Below are positions 16,966 to 26,954 of a stretch of DNA of 64,000 bases, piece after piece (position 1 is the first letter of the stretch; every line of letters begins with the position of its first letter). The DNA is from Bacillus pumilus (GTDB taxonomy: Bacteria; Bacillota; Bacilli; Bacillales; Bacillaceae): the NCBI RefSeq assembly GCF_003431975.1, contig NZ_CP027116.1, positions 1,364,001-1,428,000 of the forward strand, given 5' to 3'. The notes under the pieces were generated by a model. The model was not told the DNA's origin. It saw only the letters and a program-made list of their open reading frames with translations, and did no database searches. The translations under genes and the position numbers were made by a program.

Positions 16966-19092
16966 GTGGGAGAGAAACAGCATCAAGGTGGTGCCGAGCA
17001 GAAAAAAATCAAGCGCCGGAACGCCTGGAGGATTAATCTCTTTTTCTTCGCTGTCTTTAGTTTATTTGCTGGACTTGTGATCAAGCTTGGTGTGCTGCAA
17101 ATCGTCAATGGTGAGGATTATAAAAAGCAAGCGAACCGAACAGAGGTCAAAACAGCATCATACCCGTCCCCAAGAGGAAAAATGTATGACGCGCGAGGAA
17201 GAGTCGTCGTTGATAATGAAAGTGTGCCTGCCATCGTTTATACATCAGAAAGCGGTGTGAAAGCGAAGGATAAGATTAAGGTAGCGAGAAAACTTGCGAC
17301 TTATATAAAAATGGATACTGATTTTTTAAGAGAGCGTGACATTCGTGATTTTTGGCTGGCAAGCCATCCGAAAGAAGCGGATAAGCTCATTTCAAAAGCA
17401 GAGCAAAAGAATCTTAAAGCAAAGGATGTCTACCCGCTTCAAGTAGAGCGCGTGCCTAAGGAAGAGGTCAAGGCGATCGAAAATGATGCCACCGAAAAAG
17501 CAGTTGCAGCGATTTATCGAAGGTTTACAGGCGGATATGCTTTTGAGCCTCAAATCGTGAAAGCAATGGACCCGAACGAAGAGAAAAAAGGGGACGAAAA
17601 AGTGGCTTTGCTTGATGAAACAAAAGAATCCAAGCAGACGTCATCGGTGAGCTTGACCTATGAAGAGATTTCACTTGTGTCAGAGCATCTTGATGAACTG
17701 CCGGGTGTGAATGTCATCAATGATTGGACAAGAAAATATCCGTATGAAAAAACCCTTTATAATGTACTTGGCGGTGTGACTACACCAGAGCAAGGCATCA
17801 TAAAAGAGCGTGAAGATTACTATATGGCAAGAGGCTACTCACGTAATGACCGGGTAGGGAAGAGCTATTTAGAATATCAATACGAGGATTTTCTGAACCC
17901 GGAGAAAGCGACCGTTCAATATACTCAGGTTGGTGGGAAGCTGCTTGATGAAATCAAGCGGACAGAGGGACGAAGAGGACTTGATCTTGCACTGACATTT
18001 GATATGGAGCTGCAAAAGGAAGTCGACAAGATCGTCGAATCAGAGCTTAGATCCGCTAGTGCGAGAAACTATATGATGGACCGCGCATTTGTCGTGATGA
18101 TGGACCCTCACACTGGGGATGTTCTCGCGATGTCTGGCAAGAAAATGGACGGTAGAGACGTCACTGATTATGCCATTGGAACATTTACGACCCAGTATGA
18201 AATGGGCTCTGTTGTCAAAGGAGCCACAGTACTTGGCGGTTATCAGGACGGGATGTCGCACAACCAATCCTATATGGATACACCCCTCTTTTTTGCAGGA
18301 AGTGGTGGAAAGGCAAAACAGTCTTACAAAGTTCTTGGCTGGGTCAATGACCTTCAGGCTCTCCAAAAAAGTTCAAACGTCTACATGTTCCAAGTAGCGA
18401 TGAGAATGGCGGGCATCACCTATCAAAAGGATGGTCCGTTACCTGCAAGACCAGAGCATCTACAAAAAATGAGAAATTACTATGCGCAATTCGGCCTTGG
18501 TGTGAAAACAGGGATCGATCTGCCGCAGGAATCAAGCGGGATGCAGACACATCCTAAGACGGTCGGCGGACTTTTGCTCGATGAAGCAATTGGTCAGTAT
18601 GATACGTATACACCGCTTCAAGTGGCCCAGTACATGTCAACGATCGCCAATGGAGGAAATCGGGTTCAACCAAGAGTGGTGAAAAGCGTTCACCTTCCAA
18701 CAAAGAAGGATGAAGTAGGCCCAGTCGTGAAAAAATATGAGCCGAAGGTATTGAACACGATTAACAACTCGAAAGCAGATATTGACCGCGTCAAAATGGG
18801 ACTGAAAATGGTCACATCAACAGGTGGAACTGCTGCTGGCCGTTTTGGTCAGCATGATGTCGCAGGAAAAACAGGCACAGCCCAAACCTTTTACTATGGT
18901 GCCAACCGCAGCTGGTGGGGGAATGCCACGTACAATTTAACCTTTGGAGGATATTATCCTTCTTCCAATCCGAAGGTGGCTTTTAGTGTCGTGACGCCTT
19001 ACGTCTCAGATAAAGATTCTGTCATTAAAACCATTCCAAGTAAAATTATTGATAAGTACGTTGAATTACAAAAGAAATATGAAAAGCAGTAA
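16966..19092 (+). CDS. pbpH: Class B penicillin-binding protein PbpH
   Basis: The start is GTG at 16966 after GAGGAGCT. The 708-residue protein has a short cytoplasmic basic segment, one membrane helix (about 25-48), an N-terminal dimerisation domain and a transpeptidase domain with SVVK (S415, K418), S469-S-N and KTG (K635). It cross-links lateral-wall peptidoglycan; in B. subtilis PbpH is redundant with PbpA for rod shape. It is monocistronic with its own terminator. Confidence 0.9.
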   Translation: MGEKQHQGGAEQKKIKRRNAWRINLFFFAVFSLFAGLVIKLGVLQIVNGEDYKKQANRTEVKTASYPSPRGKMYDARGRVVVDNESVPAIVYTSESGVKAKDKIKVARKLATYIKMDTDFLRERDIRDFWLASHPKEADKLISKAEQKNLKAKDVYPLQVERVPKEEVKAIENDATEKAVAAIYRRFTGGYAFEPQIVKAMDPNEEKKGDEKVALLDETKESKQTSSVSLTYEEISLVSEHLDELPGVNVINDWTRKYPYEKTLYNVLGGVTTPEQGIIKEREDYYMARGYSRNDRVGKSYLEYQYEDFLNPEKATVQYTQVGGKLLDEIKRTEGRRGLDLALTFDMELQKEVDKIVESELRSASARNYMMDRAFVVMMDPHTGDVLAMSGKKMDGRDVTDYAIGTFTTQYEMGSVVKGATVLGGYQDGMSHNQSYMDTPLFFAGSGGKAKQSYKVLGWVNDLQALQKSSNVYMFQVAMRMAGITYQKDGPLPARPEHLQKMRNYYAQFGLGVKTGIDLPQESSGMQTHPKTVGGLLLDEAIGQYDTYTPLQVAQYMSTIANGGNRVQPRVVKSVHLPTKKDEVGPVVKKYEPKVLNTINNSKADIDRVKMGLKMVTSTGGTAAGRFGQHDVAGKTGTAQTFYYGANRSWWGNATYNLTFGGYYPSSNPKVAFSVVTPYVSDKDSVIKTIPSKIIDKYVELQKKYEKQ

Positions 19093-19098
19093 ACAGCA

Positions 19099-19129
19099 GA
19101 GAGCACAGCAAGAGAATGTGCTCTTTTTT
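19099..19129 (+). terminator. Terminator of pbpH
   Basis: AGAGCACA pairs with TGTGCTCT, followed by T residues. Confidence 0.85.
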
Positions 19130-19160
19130 GCTGAAAATATGGACGTTTCCCTCGATGACG

Positions 19161-19190
19161 GAAGGAAAATACGGGTTTTCTAGCGAATCT
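19161..19190 (+). promoter_or_regulatory. Sigma-H promoter of kinA
   Basis: GAAGGAAAAT (-35, 19161-19170) and GCGAATCT (-10, from 19183) are separated by 12 bp, matching the sigma-H pattern AGGAnnT...GAAT. KinA is a known sigma-H gene in B. subtilis. Confidence 0.7.
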
Positions 19191-19247
19191 TTTTTATACA
19201 TCAATCTAAGGACAACCCTAAAAAATGAAAAGGAGGGTCGGACGACG

Positions 19248-21077
19248 ATGGAACAAAAAATGAAAGATTCGAATCAGCTTTATTCGAATATCGATTTACA
19301 TGCCGTTCTTTCTTCTAATGGCCGCTTTCTCTACATTTCTTCTAACTGTAAGCAGCTTTTGCTCTATGAACAAAAGGATTTACTAGGGTGTTTTTTGAAA
19401 GACTTTGTTCATACCGAAGATCAATTTCTCGTCGAAAGTTATTTCTACAATCAGCACATGCTGGAGATTTGCCACTTTAGACTGATTAGAAGTGATCTGA
19501 CAGCTGTATGGATTGAAGCTAGTATTGATTTTATCGCTTGTGATGAGTTAGACAGTGATTTAAGTAGAGAAATGATCCTAAAAATGAGGGTGCTGGATGC
19601 TGAACCGCAAAAAGCAGCATTTCAAACAACAGCAGAAGTGTCAGAACAGTCGTTAGGCAGTCTGCCGGTTTTCCAACATGTCAGTGAAGCTGAAAAATTG
19701 ATTGCCATGCTGCCAAATCCGTTATGTATTACGATTTTAGGGGAAATTGTGTATGCGAATGATGCGATGCTGCAATTAATGGGGGTATGTACAAGAGATG
19801 ACATGATCGGCAAATCTGCATTTGACTTTATCGCAGAGGAGTACCATGACATTGTGAGAAGCCGAATTACGAGGCTGCAAGAAGGTCTCCCAGTCGGGAT
19901 GATTGAACAGATATGGAAGCGGAAAGATGGGAGCAGTATTCATATCGAAGTGAAGTCATCACCTACAATTTATCAAAATCAGCGTGCAGAGCTTTTGCTG
20001 TTAGTAGATATCTCATCCCGTAAGAAATTCCAAACCGTTCTGCAAAAAAGCCGAGAACGGTATCAGCTGCTCATCCAAAACTCCATTGATACGATTGCGG
20101 TCATTCACGATCACAAATGGGTGTTTATGAATGAATCAGGCATCAAACTATTTGAAGCCGAGCATTACGATAAATTAATAGGAAAAGATATTTTCCATCA
20201 AATCCATTCCTGTGACCAGCCAAAAGTGAAAAAGAGCATATCACGTATTATTGAAAGAGTATCAGATTCTGAGATTGTTACAATGAGCTGTCATACGTTT
20301 AAACACAAGCTGATTTATACAGAAATGGTGTGTATCCCAACTACATTTTTTGGAGAAACAGCCGTTCAAATTATTTTAAGAGATATATCCGAACGTAAGC
20401 AAACAGAAGAGCTCATGCTTCGCTCTGAAAAATTATCGATCGCAGGACAATTGGCGGCTGGCATTGCACATGAGATCAGGAACCCATTGACCGCCATCAA
20501 AGGTTTTTTGCAGCTCATTAAACCGAAAACAAAAGATCGCGATCAATATTTCGACATTGTTTTCTCTGAGCTGAGCCGGATAGAGATTATTTTAAGTGAG
20601 CTGCTTATGCTGGCAAAGCCGCAGCAAACGGCATCGATGCAGACACTTGATTTGAAAAAAATCATCAGTGAAGTCACGGCTTTATTAGAAACACAAGCAA
20701 ACTTAAATGGCATTTTAATGAACACAACTGAGATAGAAGACGGTCTCCTTATGAATGGGGATCAAAATCAGCTCAAGCAGGTGTTTATCAATTTAATTAA
20801 AAATGCTGTAGAATCCATGCCGGATGGAGGTAAGGTCGACATTACGGCCAAAGCAGAACGAGATGGGATTCTTGTCACCATTCGTGATGAAGGGATCGGC
20901 ATTCCTGAATCGGTCATGAAGCGAATAGGAGAGCCCTTTTTAACCACAAAGGAAAAAGGCACCGGCCTTGGTCTCATGGTGACATTTAATATTTTAGAAA
21001 ATCATAATGGGACAATCCGTGTGGATAGTCATCCTGAAAAGGGTACCGTATTTCACATCATGTTTCCTGCAAAATAA
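19248..21077 (+). CDS. kinA: Sporulation sensor histidine kinase KinA
   Basis: The 609-residue cytosolic kinase has three tandem PAS domains (about 1-385), a dimerisation domain with the phosphorylated H408 in GIAHEIRNPLTAI, and an ATPase domain with N box (NLIKNAVESM), G1 (DEGIGIPE) and G2 (KGTGLGL). It starts the phosphorelay by phosphorylating Spo0F. ATG at 19248 follows AAGGAGG; frame upstream is open but lies in the promoter region. The order next to patA is as in B. subtilis. Confidence 0.93.
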   Translation: MEQKMKDSNQLYSNIDLHAVLSSNGRFLYISSNCKQLLLYEQKDLLGCFLKDFVHTEDQFLVESYFYNQHMLEICHFRLIRSDLTAVWIEASIDFIACDELDSDLSREMILKMRVLDAEPQKAAFQTTAEVSEQSLGSLPVFQHVSEAEKLIAMLPNPLCITILGEIVYANDAMLQLMGVCTRDDMIGKSAFDFIAEEYHDIVRSRITRLQEGLPVGMIEQIWKRKDGSSIHIEVKSSPTIYQNQRAELLLLVDISSRKKFQTVLQKSRERYQLLIQNSIDTIAVIHDHKWVFMNESGIKLFEAEHYDKLIGKDIFHQIHSCDQPKVKKSISRIIERVSDSEIVTMSCHTFKHKLIYTEMVCIPTTFFGETAVQIILRDISERKQTEELMLRSEKLSIAGQLAAGIAHEIRNPLTAIKGFLQLIKPKTKDRDQYFDIVFSELSRIEIILSELLMLAKPQQTASMQTLDLKKIISEVTALLETQANLNGILMNTTEIEDGLLMNGDQNQLKQVFINLIKNAVESMPDGGKVDITAKAERDGILVTIRDEGIGIPESVMKRIGEPFLTTKEKGTGLGLMVTFNILENHNGTIRVDSHPEKGTVFHIMFPAK

Positions 21078-21103
21078 AAACAACGGCAAGAGAGCCGTTG
21101 TTT
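21076..21103. terminator. Bidirectional terminator between kinA and patA
   Basis: AAAACAACGGC pairs with GCCGTTGTTT around AAGAGA, with A- and T-rich flanks suitable for both converging genes. Confidence 0.85.
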
Positions 21104-22272
21104 CAGTCAGTTAAATGTATTGTACGTTTTTCAATGACAAATTGTTCTAGGCGGTCAAGTCCTTCTTTTAGTGTTTCGAGTGAATAAGCATAGGACAGAC
21201 GCACATACCCCTCGCCAAGTGGAGAGAAAGCAGAACCCGGAACGACAGCAAGTCTTGTACGTTCTAACAGCTCCATGCAAAAATCAAAGGAACTCATCCC
21301 GAACGATTCAATGGAAGGGAAAATATAAAAAGCGCCAGAAGGTTTAATGACCGGAAGCCCCATAGAAATGAGCCGATCATATACATAATCGAGTCTCTTC
21401 TTATATTGCTCTCTCATAATCAGTGCATCATCCACACCATTTGTCACAGCTTCAAGTGCCGCCTTTTGTGACACAGCCGAGGCACAAGACACGTTATATT
21501 GATGTACTTTTAATACATGTTTAGCAATTGGAGCTGAAGCAAATAAAAAGCCAATTCTCCAACCGGTCATGCTATGAGATTTAGACAGTCCGTTGATCAC
21601 AATGGTCTGTTCTTTTAAGAAAGAAGCAATGGAATGATGCGGCCGATCAAATGTCAGCTCGCTGTAAATTTCGTCAGATAAAATAAAGATGTCTTTTCCT
21701 TCAAGAAGCTGAGCAATCTCTTTCAATTCTTCCTCTGAAAGTGTGACACCAGTTGGATTCGAAGGATAAGGAAGCACCACACACTTTGTCTTTTCCGTTA
21801 ATGCATCCTCAATCAGCTTGGCATTTAATTTAAAGCCAGCATTCGTTGTATCAATATGAACGGGAGTCCCGCCGCACATTCGAATGATCGGTTCATAGCC
21901 GGGGTATACAGGTCCAGGTAAAATGACCTCGTCACCTTCAGTCAAAATGGTTCGAAACGCAGCATCAATCGCCTGACTTGCTCCTGTCGTGACGATGATT
22001 TCTGACTCTGCATCATAATCAAGATTGACTTTCTTCTTGATGTATTGCTTTATTGCTTGTCTTAGCTCTAGGAAACCAGCATTATGAGTGTACGAAGTGA
22101 AATTCTCGTCAATGGCTGCTTTGGCGGCTGTTTTGACATGATGCGGCGTATAAAAATCGGGCTGGCCTATCGTCAATGAAACGACATCCTCATATGACGA
22201 TACGAGATTTGAAAATGTTCGAATGCCTGAAATTTCAATATCCTTTACTCTTGGATTCAGCAAATGCTCCAT
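21103..22272 (-). CDS. patA: N-acetyl-LL-diaminopimelate aminotransferase PatA
   Basis: This 389-residue fold-type I PLP aminotransferase has the Schiff-base lysine K231 in GLSKSHSMTGWR, the SNPTG motif, and DEIY. It works in the acetylated branch of lysine/diaminopimelate synthesis, together with DapH and DapL encoded at 40-42 kb. The ribosome binding site is GGTGATG. Confidence 0.92.
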   Translation of the reverse strand: MEHLLNPRVKDIEISGIRTFSNLVSSYEDVVSLTIGQPDFYTPHHVKTAAKAAIDENFTSYTHNAGFLELRQAIKQYIKKKVNLDYDAESEIIVTTGASQAIDAAFRTILTEGDEVILPGPVYPGYEPIIRMCGGTPVHIDTTNAGFKLNAKLIEDALTEKTKCVVLPYPSNPTGVTLSEEELKEIAQLLEGKDIFILSDEIYSELTFDRPHHSIASFLKEQTIVINGLSKSHSMTGWRIGFLFASAPIAKHVLKVHQYNVSCASAVSQKAALEAVTNGVDDALIMREQYKKRLDYVYDRLISMGLPVIKPSGAFYIFPSIESFGMSSFDFCMELLERTRLAVVPGSAFSPLGEGYVRLSYAYSLETLKEGLDRLEQFVIEKRTIHLTD

Positions 22273-22428
22273 TTCTCATCACCTTAAAAATTTATGTTTT
22301 TATCCTATTTTACCATTCACTGCATAAATGTCACCTGCGAAAGGCATTGGATATCATTATATGTAGTCTATTCTCCTATTCATCACAGCATGAGTGATAT
22401 ATTGAAGAAAGAGCAACATTTATTATAG

Positions 22429-22440
22429 CGTAACCTTACG
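22429..22440. promoter_or_regulatory. Candidate operator palindrome upstream of the CDF gene
   Basis: CGTAACCTTACG has perfect CGTAA/TTACG half-sites around CC. The half-sites resemble the Zur core, but the spacing is one base short of that consensus. It lies about 124 bp upstream of a divalent-metal exporter gene, so a metal-dependent operator is possible. No clear promoter is assigned. Confidence 0.3.
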
Positions 22441-22563
22441 AGAAAATACAGGCTGCGTTGAACATGATTAGAAAACGTCAAAACTGCGTAAACTGAAAGA
22501 ACGTGAGAATTAGGTATGGGAATTGCTTTCATAGACATACGATCTCCTATAGGAGGACGATAG

Positions 22564-23448
22564 ATGGAACAATCAGCAAAGACATCGAAAATAGCATTTC
22601 TATCCGTCATGAGCAACACATTTGTTGTCATTTTAAAAATCATTGTGGGGCTGTTAACTGGATCTGTTGCGGTGTTATCAGAAGCCATTCATTCCTTTCT
22701 CGATTTAATGGCATCTTTTATTGCATTTATCTCTGTTCGTATTTCAAGAAAGCCAGCAGATTCTAAGCATCCTTATGGGCATGGAAAAGTCGAGAATATT
22801 TCTGGAACGATTGAGACGCTGTTGATTTTTGTTGCTGGCATTTGGATCATATACGAATGCGTTCACAAATTAATGCATCCAGAGCCAGTCAAGCTACCTG
22901 TACTTGGTATTGTGGTGATGCTGATAGGCGCGCTCATCAATTTTGTCGTGTCGAGGGCTGTGAACAAAGAGGCGGAAAGGGTCCATTCTGTCGCCATGAA
23001 ATCGAATGCGCTGCACCTGTTAACAGATGTGTATACGTCATTAGGGGTGGCAGTCAGTTTATTGCTTGTCGCATTAACTGACTGGTATTTCCTAGATCCG
23101 ATCATTGGAATGATACTTGCTCTTTTTATTATGCGTGAAGCATTTAAACTCATGAAAGAAGCCTTTCCGCCGCTTGTAGATGCCCGGCTCACACCTAGCG
23201 AAGAACAATCGATAGAAGCGATCATTCAAGGATTCAGCCAAGAGTTCATCGAATATCATGATTTTCGAACAAGGCGATCTGGTGCAGAGGAATATATTGA
23301 TTTCCATTTGATTGTAGATGGAAAAACAACGATTGAAGATGTTCATCAATTATGTGATCGAATTGAAGAAAAGATCCAGCAAGAATTTCCTCATGGACAA
23401 ATCTTTATTCATGTAGAACCTGAAAGTGAAAGAAGCACGCAAACGTAA
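22564..23448 (+). CDS. Cation diffusion facilitator family metal exporter
   Basis: The 294-residue protein has six membrane helices and a C-terminal cytoplasmic domain (about 205-285). Metal-site motifs are HSFLD in helix II and HLLTD in helix V (HxxxD in both), plus the helix II-III loop HPYGHGKVEN. HxxxD is more typical of zinc-type than of manganese-type (DxxxD) members, so the substrate is inferred as Zn or a similar ion. AGGAGG (22551-22556) precedes ATG. It is not at this position in B. subtilis. Confidence 0.85.
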   Translation: MEQSAKTSKIAFLSVMSNTFVVILKIIVGLLTGSVAVLSEAIHSFLDLMASFIAFISVRISRKPADSKHPYGHGKVENISGTIETLLIFVAGIWIIYECVHKLMHPEPVKLPVLGIVVMLIGALINFVVSRAVNKEAERVHSVAMKSNALHLLTDVYTSLGVAVSLLLVALTDWYFLDPIIGMILALFIMREAFKLMKEAFPPLVDARLTPSEEQSIEAIIQGFSQEFIEYHDFRTRRSGAEEYIDFHLIVDGKTTIEDVHQLCDRIEEKIQQEFPHGQIFIHVEPESERSTQT

Positions 23449-23487
23449 AAAAGGCGATCAACCCATTAGGGTGTATCGCCTTTTTTT
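23447..23487 (+). terminator. Terminator of the CDF exporter gene
   Basis: AAAAAAGGCGAT pairs with ATCGCCTTTTTTT around a 16-nt loop. It also closes the minus-strand gene ending at 23510. Confidence 0.88.
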
Positions 23488-23509
23488 ACGCTTCATCTAT
23501 GAAATGAAA

Positions 23510-23665
23510 TCAATATCCATAAGCAGTATCGTAATCTTCATACCAAGACATATACGCTTCGTCATTATCTGACAAACCATGCTTCATGTCTAAAAAATCA
23601 GCTTCGCAAATATCTTCAATTACAGTCATTTCGTTGTTCTTTAATAGTACGACAGTTCCCATCAT
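23510..23665 (-). CDS. Small acidic protein, 51 residues, unknown function
   Basis: From ATG at 23665 (AAAGGTG upstream) a 51-residue protein reads MMGTVVLLKNNEMTVIEDIC and continues with an acidic, Tyr-rich C terminus (NDEAYMSWYEDYDTAYGY). It has no membrane segment. It is flanked by the CDF terminator and an AT-rich gap, and coding quality looks good (no rare stops, plausible ribosome binding site). I do not recognise a family. Confidence 0.55.
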   Translation of the reverse strand: MMGTVVLLKNNEMTVIEDICEADFLDMKHGLSDNDEAYMSWYEDYDTAYGY

Positions 23666-23963
23666 GAACACCTTTCTTTAAAAAATCCTTGACTATTGTA
23701 CCATGTGAAGAGCGGTTGTCAACAGCAGAATGGAAACAAGACGAAAATATCACAAAATGTTAAAAAATCAGAAGGTAAAAGGACTAGAAGTGCCATGATT
23801 TTCACAAATTTTCAGTATTTATTCACATAAATCATTGAGGACAAACTGATCTAAAATATATGTAAAAGTGTAAAGCTCCATTGATCTTGCGATATTCATA
23901 AGATATAATAACGAATGATTATAAGAAATTTATAGAAAACATACATAATAAAGGAGAAATAGG
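23666..23963. other. AT-rich intergenic region
   Basis: This 298-bp gap carries the minus-strand ribosome binding site of the 51-codon gene at its left end and AAGGAGAAA before the RDD gene at its right end. No convincing promoter, hairpin or further gene was seen. Confidence 0.4.
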
Positions 23964-24503
23964 ATGGAAACAAACATAACAGAACCACACATTCAAGAAA
24001 AGAAGCATCCTGAGATAGCAGGCGTAGGCTATCGTTTTCTTGCACATCTTTTGGACGGTATCATCATCGGTGTACCATATTCTTTTATTATGTTTATTTT
24101 GGCAACAGTCTTTTTTGTCTCAAGTCCAGAGGCAGCATGGATGATGGATGAAGACAGCTATTACTATTCCACAACCGTTATGACAGATGAAGAATGGGCA
24201 GTTATTATGGGACTTATTTTCTTCTATATAGGAGCGATCTTGATCGGTATCGTGGTGACATGGCTTTATTACGCCATTATGGAATCATCTAAGCTGCAAG
24301 GAACACTTGGCAAGATGGCTCTTGGGATTAAAGTAACAAAAGTATCGGGCGAAAAAGTCACGTTCGGCCGTGCAACTGGCCGCTTTTTTGCTAAAGGCTT
24401 TTTGTCTCCGATCTTGTATATTGGTTACATCATTGCCTTTTTCACAGAAAAAAAACAAGCACTTCACGATTTAATTGCAAGTACCATTGTTGTGAAGAAA
24501 TAA
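23964..24503 (+). CDS. RDD family membrane protein
   Basis: The 179-residue protein begins with a soluble segment ending in GVGYRFLAHLLDG, the Arg-Asp motif that names the RDD family, then has four predicted membrane segments (about 28-52, 85-112, 145-165 and a final one near LHDLIASTIVV). Some RDD proteins act in sodium or solute tolerance, but the function here is unknown. AAGGAGAAA precedes the ATG. Confidence 0.8.
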   Translation: METNITEPHIQEKKHPEIAGVGYRFLAHLLDGIIIGVPYSFIMFILATVFFVSSPEAAWMMDEDSYYYSTTVMTDEEWAVIMGLIFFYIGAILIGIVVTWLYYAIMESSKLQGTLGKMALGIKVTKVSGEKVTFGRATGRFFAKGFLSPILYIGYIIAFFTEKKQALHDLIASTIVVKK

Positions 24504-24504
24504 C

Positions 24505-24544
24505 GAAAAAAGCACCTCTGCTTAATAGTAAGGGGTGCTTTTTT
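24505..24544 (+). terminator. Terminator of the RDD gene
   Basis: AAAAAAGCACC pairs with GGGTGCTTTTTT with a few unpaired bases in the upper stem. Confidence 0.8.
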
Positions 24545-24627
24545 CATAGATTGCTTGTATGGAAGAGGGAAGCATGACATAAAATAGAAAGATAGTGAAA
24601 ATTCAGACAGGGAAGGGAGACAAACGA

Positions 24628-25938
24628 TTGAGAACAGGAAAAAAGACCATGCAGAAAAAAAGGGCAGGCTTCGGACTGTTTTTGACAGCGCCCGTTTTGG
24701 CTTGGGCATTGTATGATTTTGCAAATACGATATTTTCATCTAATATGATCACCATTTTCTTTCCGTTTTACTTGCAGGAAACGATCGGAGATAGTGCGAG
24801 AATGGATCAGATCGCCAGTACCTTTATTTCTTATGCAAACGCACTTGCCAGCTTTTTTCTTGTGATTTTTACACCATTATACGGAGTGCTAATTGATCGT
24901 ACAGGAAGAAAAAAGCGCTACATCACAATATTTACGCTAATTTGTATAGCCTGTACGTTTTTGATGGGAATTTTTGCTGGCATTGATTTCTCGAGCGAAT
25001 GGTTTGGGCTGCCTGTCTCTTTATTAGTCGTAGTCTCCTTGTTTGTCATAGCAAAATTTTTCTATCACTCGAGTTTGGTGTTTTATGACACCATTTTGCC
25101 TGATCTTGGGACAAAGGATGAAATGCCACTGATTTCTGGCTTTGGCATTGCCGTTGGATATTTAGGGACACTTGTTGGTCTCTCTGTTTATTTACTAGTT
25201 GGCAATGACCAATTTCATGAAGCATTTATTCCGACAGCACTTTTATTCTTTCTCTTTTTCCTTCCCTTTCTCTTTTTTGTAAAAGATACTCATCCGCTCC
25301 CGCAGCAAGAGAGAAAGGTGTCATTTTTCAGCGGGTATAAAGAAATTATTCGCACGTTTAAAGAGATGAAGCAATACAAGCCAGCTTTTATCTTTATGAT
25401 TGCTTTCTTTTTTATGAATGATGCTTTACAGACAGCGATTGCGATGATGGCTGTTTATGCGAAAATCATCGTTGGTTTTACCGCTGGGCAATTTATTTTG
25501 CTCTATCTTGTGTCGACCATTTCAAGTATTATCGGTTCTTTTCTATTTGGATATATCACAAAGGCGATTGGGGCAAAGCGTTCGATTACGGTCGTGTATG
25601 TGATTTTAATTGTTGCTCTTATTCTCGCTGTGACAGCCACAACGGAATGGGTCTTCTGGGTGGCCGGCAGTTTATTCGGCATTTCACTCGGTGCAAGCTG
25701 GGGATCATCACGAATACTCATTATTGAGCTGACGCCTAAGGAAAAACGAGGACAATTTTTTGGTCTGTTTGCATTCTCAGGAAAGGTGTCTTCCATTATT
25801 GGCCCCATCATTTATGGCTCAGTCACACTGCTGTTTGCAGAGCATGGAAATCTCGCAAGCCGCCTTGCACTAGGGTCTTTACTCGCCCTTGCAGCGGTAG
25901 GACTTGTGATTCATCAATTCGTACGAGAGAAAGCGTAA
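24628..25938 (+). CDS. MFS permease of the UMF1 (Atg22-like) type
   Basis: The protein has 436 residues from TTG 24628, which sits 8 nt after GGGAAGGGAGA; an in-frame GTG at 24595 lacks a site and ATG at 24649 is an alternative. It has about 12 membrane helices. The N-terminal [15 protein letters not shown] and loop DRTGRKKRY fit the UMF1 family, as in B. subtilis YxiO. The substrate is unknown. Gene and RDD neighbour are insertions relative to B. subtilis at this locus. Confidence 0.75.
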   Translation: MRTGKKTMQKKRAGFGLFLTAPVLAWALYDFANTIFSSNMITIFFPFYLQETIGDSARMDQIASTFISYANALASFFLVIFTPLYGVLIDRTGRKKRYITIFTLICIACTFLMGIFAGIDFSSEWFGLPVSLLVVVSLFVIAKFFYHSSLVFYDTILPDLGTKDEMPLISGFGIAVGYLGTLVGLSVYLLVGNDQFHEAFIPTALLFFLFFLPFLFFVKDTHPLPQQERKVSFFSGYKEIIRTFKEMKQYKPAFIFMIAFFFMNDALQTAIAMMAVYAKIIVGFTAGQFILLYLVSTISSIIGSFLFGYITKAIGAKRSITVVYVILIVALILAVTATTEWVFWVAGSLFGISLGASWGSSRILIIELTPKEKRGQFFGLFAFSGKVSSIIGPIIYGSVTLLFAEHGNLASRLALGSLLALAAVGLVIHQFVREKA

Positions 25939-25945
25939 AGAAACG

Positions 25946-25972
25946 TCAACTTTTTACCCATACTGCCGATAT
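25946..25972 (+). promoter_or_regulatory. Sigma-D promoter of cheV
   Basis: TCAA (25946-25949) and the perfect sigma-D -10 GCCGATAT (25965-25972) are separated by 15 bp, the same arrangement as the mcpC promoter. Confidence 0.8.
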
Positions 25973-26011
25973 AAAAAGTACAATCTTATATTGAAGAATA
26001 GAGGGATCTCC

Positions 26012-26920
26012 GTGGCTTTAAACAAACAAGACATTTTACTTGACTCTGGTACCAACGAATTGGAAATTGTGAAGTTTGAAATTGGTTCAAATCAATTTGG
26101 CATTAATGTCATGAAAGTAAGAGAAATCATTCAGCCGGTTGAGCTGACGGTTGTACCGCACTCTCACCAAGATGTAGAAGGGATGATTAGCTTACGAGGC
26201 GAGATTTTACCAGTCATCAATCTATTTTCCTTTTTTAATGTCGAGTCAGATCAGTCAGAACAAGAGAAATATATTGTGACGGAATTCAACCAACGGAAAT
26301 TTGTGTTCCATACAGGAACGGTATCACAAATTCACCGCGTCAGTTGGGAAGAGATTGAAAAGCCAACCGCACTCAATCAAGGAATGGATCGTCATTTAAC
26401 AGGGATCATTAAGCTTGATGAGAAAATGATTTTCCTTCCAGATTACGAGAAAATCATTTATGATATTGAATCCGCTTCTGGAGTAGATACGTATCACATG
26501 TTTGACGGGGAAAAAGACGAGAGAAGAACAGGGAAGAAGCTGTATGTCGTTGAAGATTCTCCGCTTCTCATGCGTTTACTAACAAATGAATTAACCGAAG
26601 CAGGCTATAAAAACATTGTGACCTTTGAAGACGGGAAACAGGCATATGACCACGTCATGGATCTTGTCAGCAAAGGGATCACTGTGACAGAAGAAATTGA
26701 CATGATTATCACGGATATTGAAATGCCAAAAATGGATGGTCACAGATTAACAAAACTGCTGAAGGACAATCCTTTAACAAGTTCCATTCCAATTCTCATT
26801 TTCTCTTCGCTAATCACTGAAGATTTGCGGCATAAAGGGGAAACCATCGGTGCAGATGATCAAATTAGTAAACCAGAAATTCATCAACTAATTGAAAAAG
26901 TCGATCACTTTATTATCTAA
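26012..26920 (+). CDS. cheV: Chemotaxis coupling/response regulator protein CheV
   Basis: The 302-residue protein is a CheW-like coupling domain (about 1-150) fused to a receiver domain (about 175-300) with the phosphoacceptor Asp in [13 protein letters not shown] and the conserved lysine in ISKPE. It couples receptors such as McpC to CheA and takes part in adaptation. GTG at 26012 is preferred, after AGAGGGATC; it gives the B. subtilis length. Confidence 0.92.
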   Translation: MALNKQDILLDSGTNELEIVKFEIGSNQFGINVMKVREIIQPVELTVVPHSHQDVEGMISLRGEILPVINLFSFFNVESDQSEQEKYIVTEFNQRKFVFHTGTVSQIHRVSWEEIEKPTALNQGMDRHLTGIIKLDEKMIFLPDYEKIIYDIESASGVDTYHMFDGEKDERRTGKKLYVVEDSPLLMRLLTNELTEAGYKNIVTFEDGKQAYDHVMDLVSKGITVTEEIDMIITDIEMPKMDGHRLTKLLKDNPLTSSIPILIFSSLITEDLRHKGETIGADDQISKPEIHQLIEKVDHFII

Positions 26921-26922
26921 AC

Positions 26923-26952
26923 AAAAAACCACTCGGCATGAGTGGTTTTTTG
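26923..26952. terminator. Bidirectional terminator between cheV and kre
   Basis: AAAAAACCACTC pairs with GAGTGGTTTTTT around GGCAT. It serves both converging genes. Confidence 0.9.
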
Positions 26953-26954
26953 TT

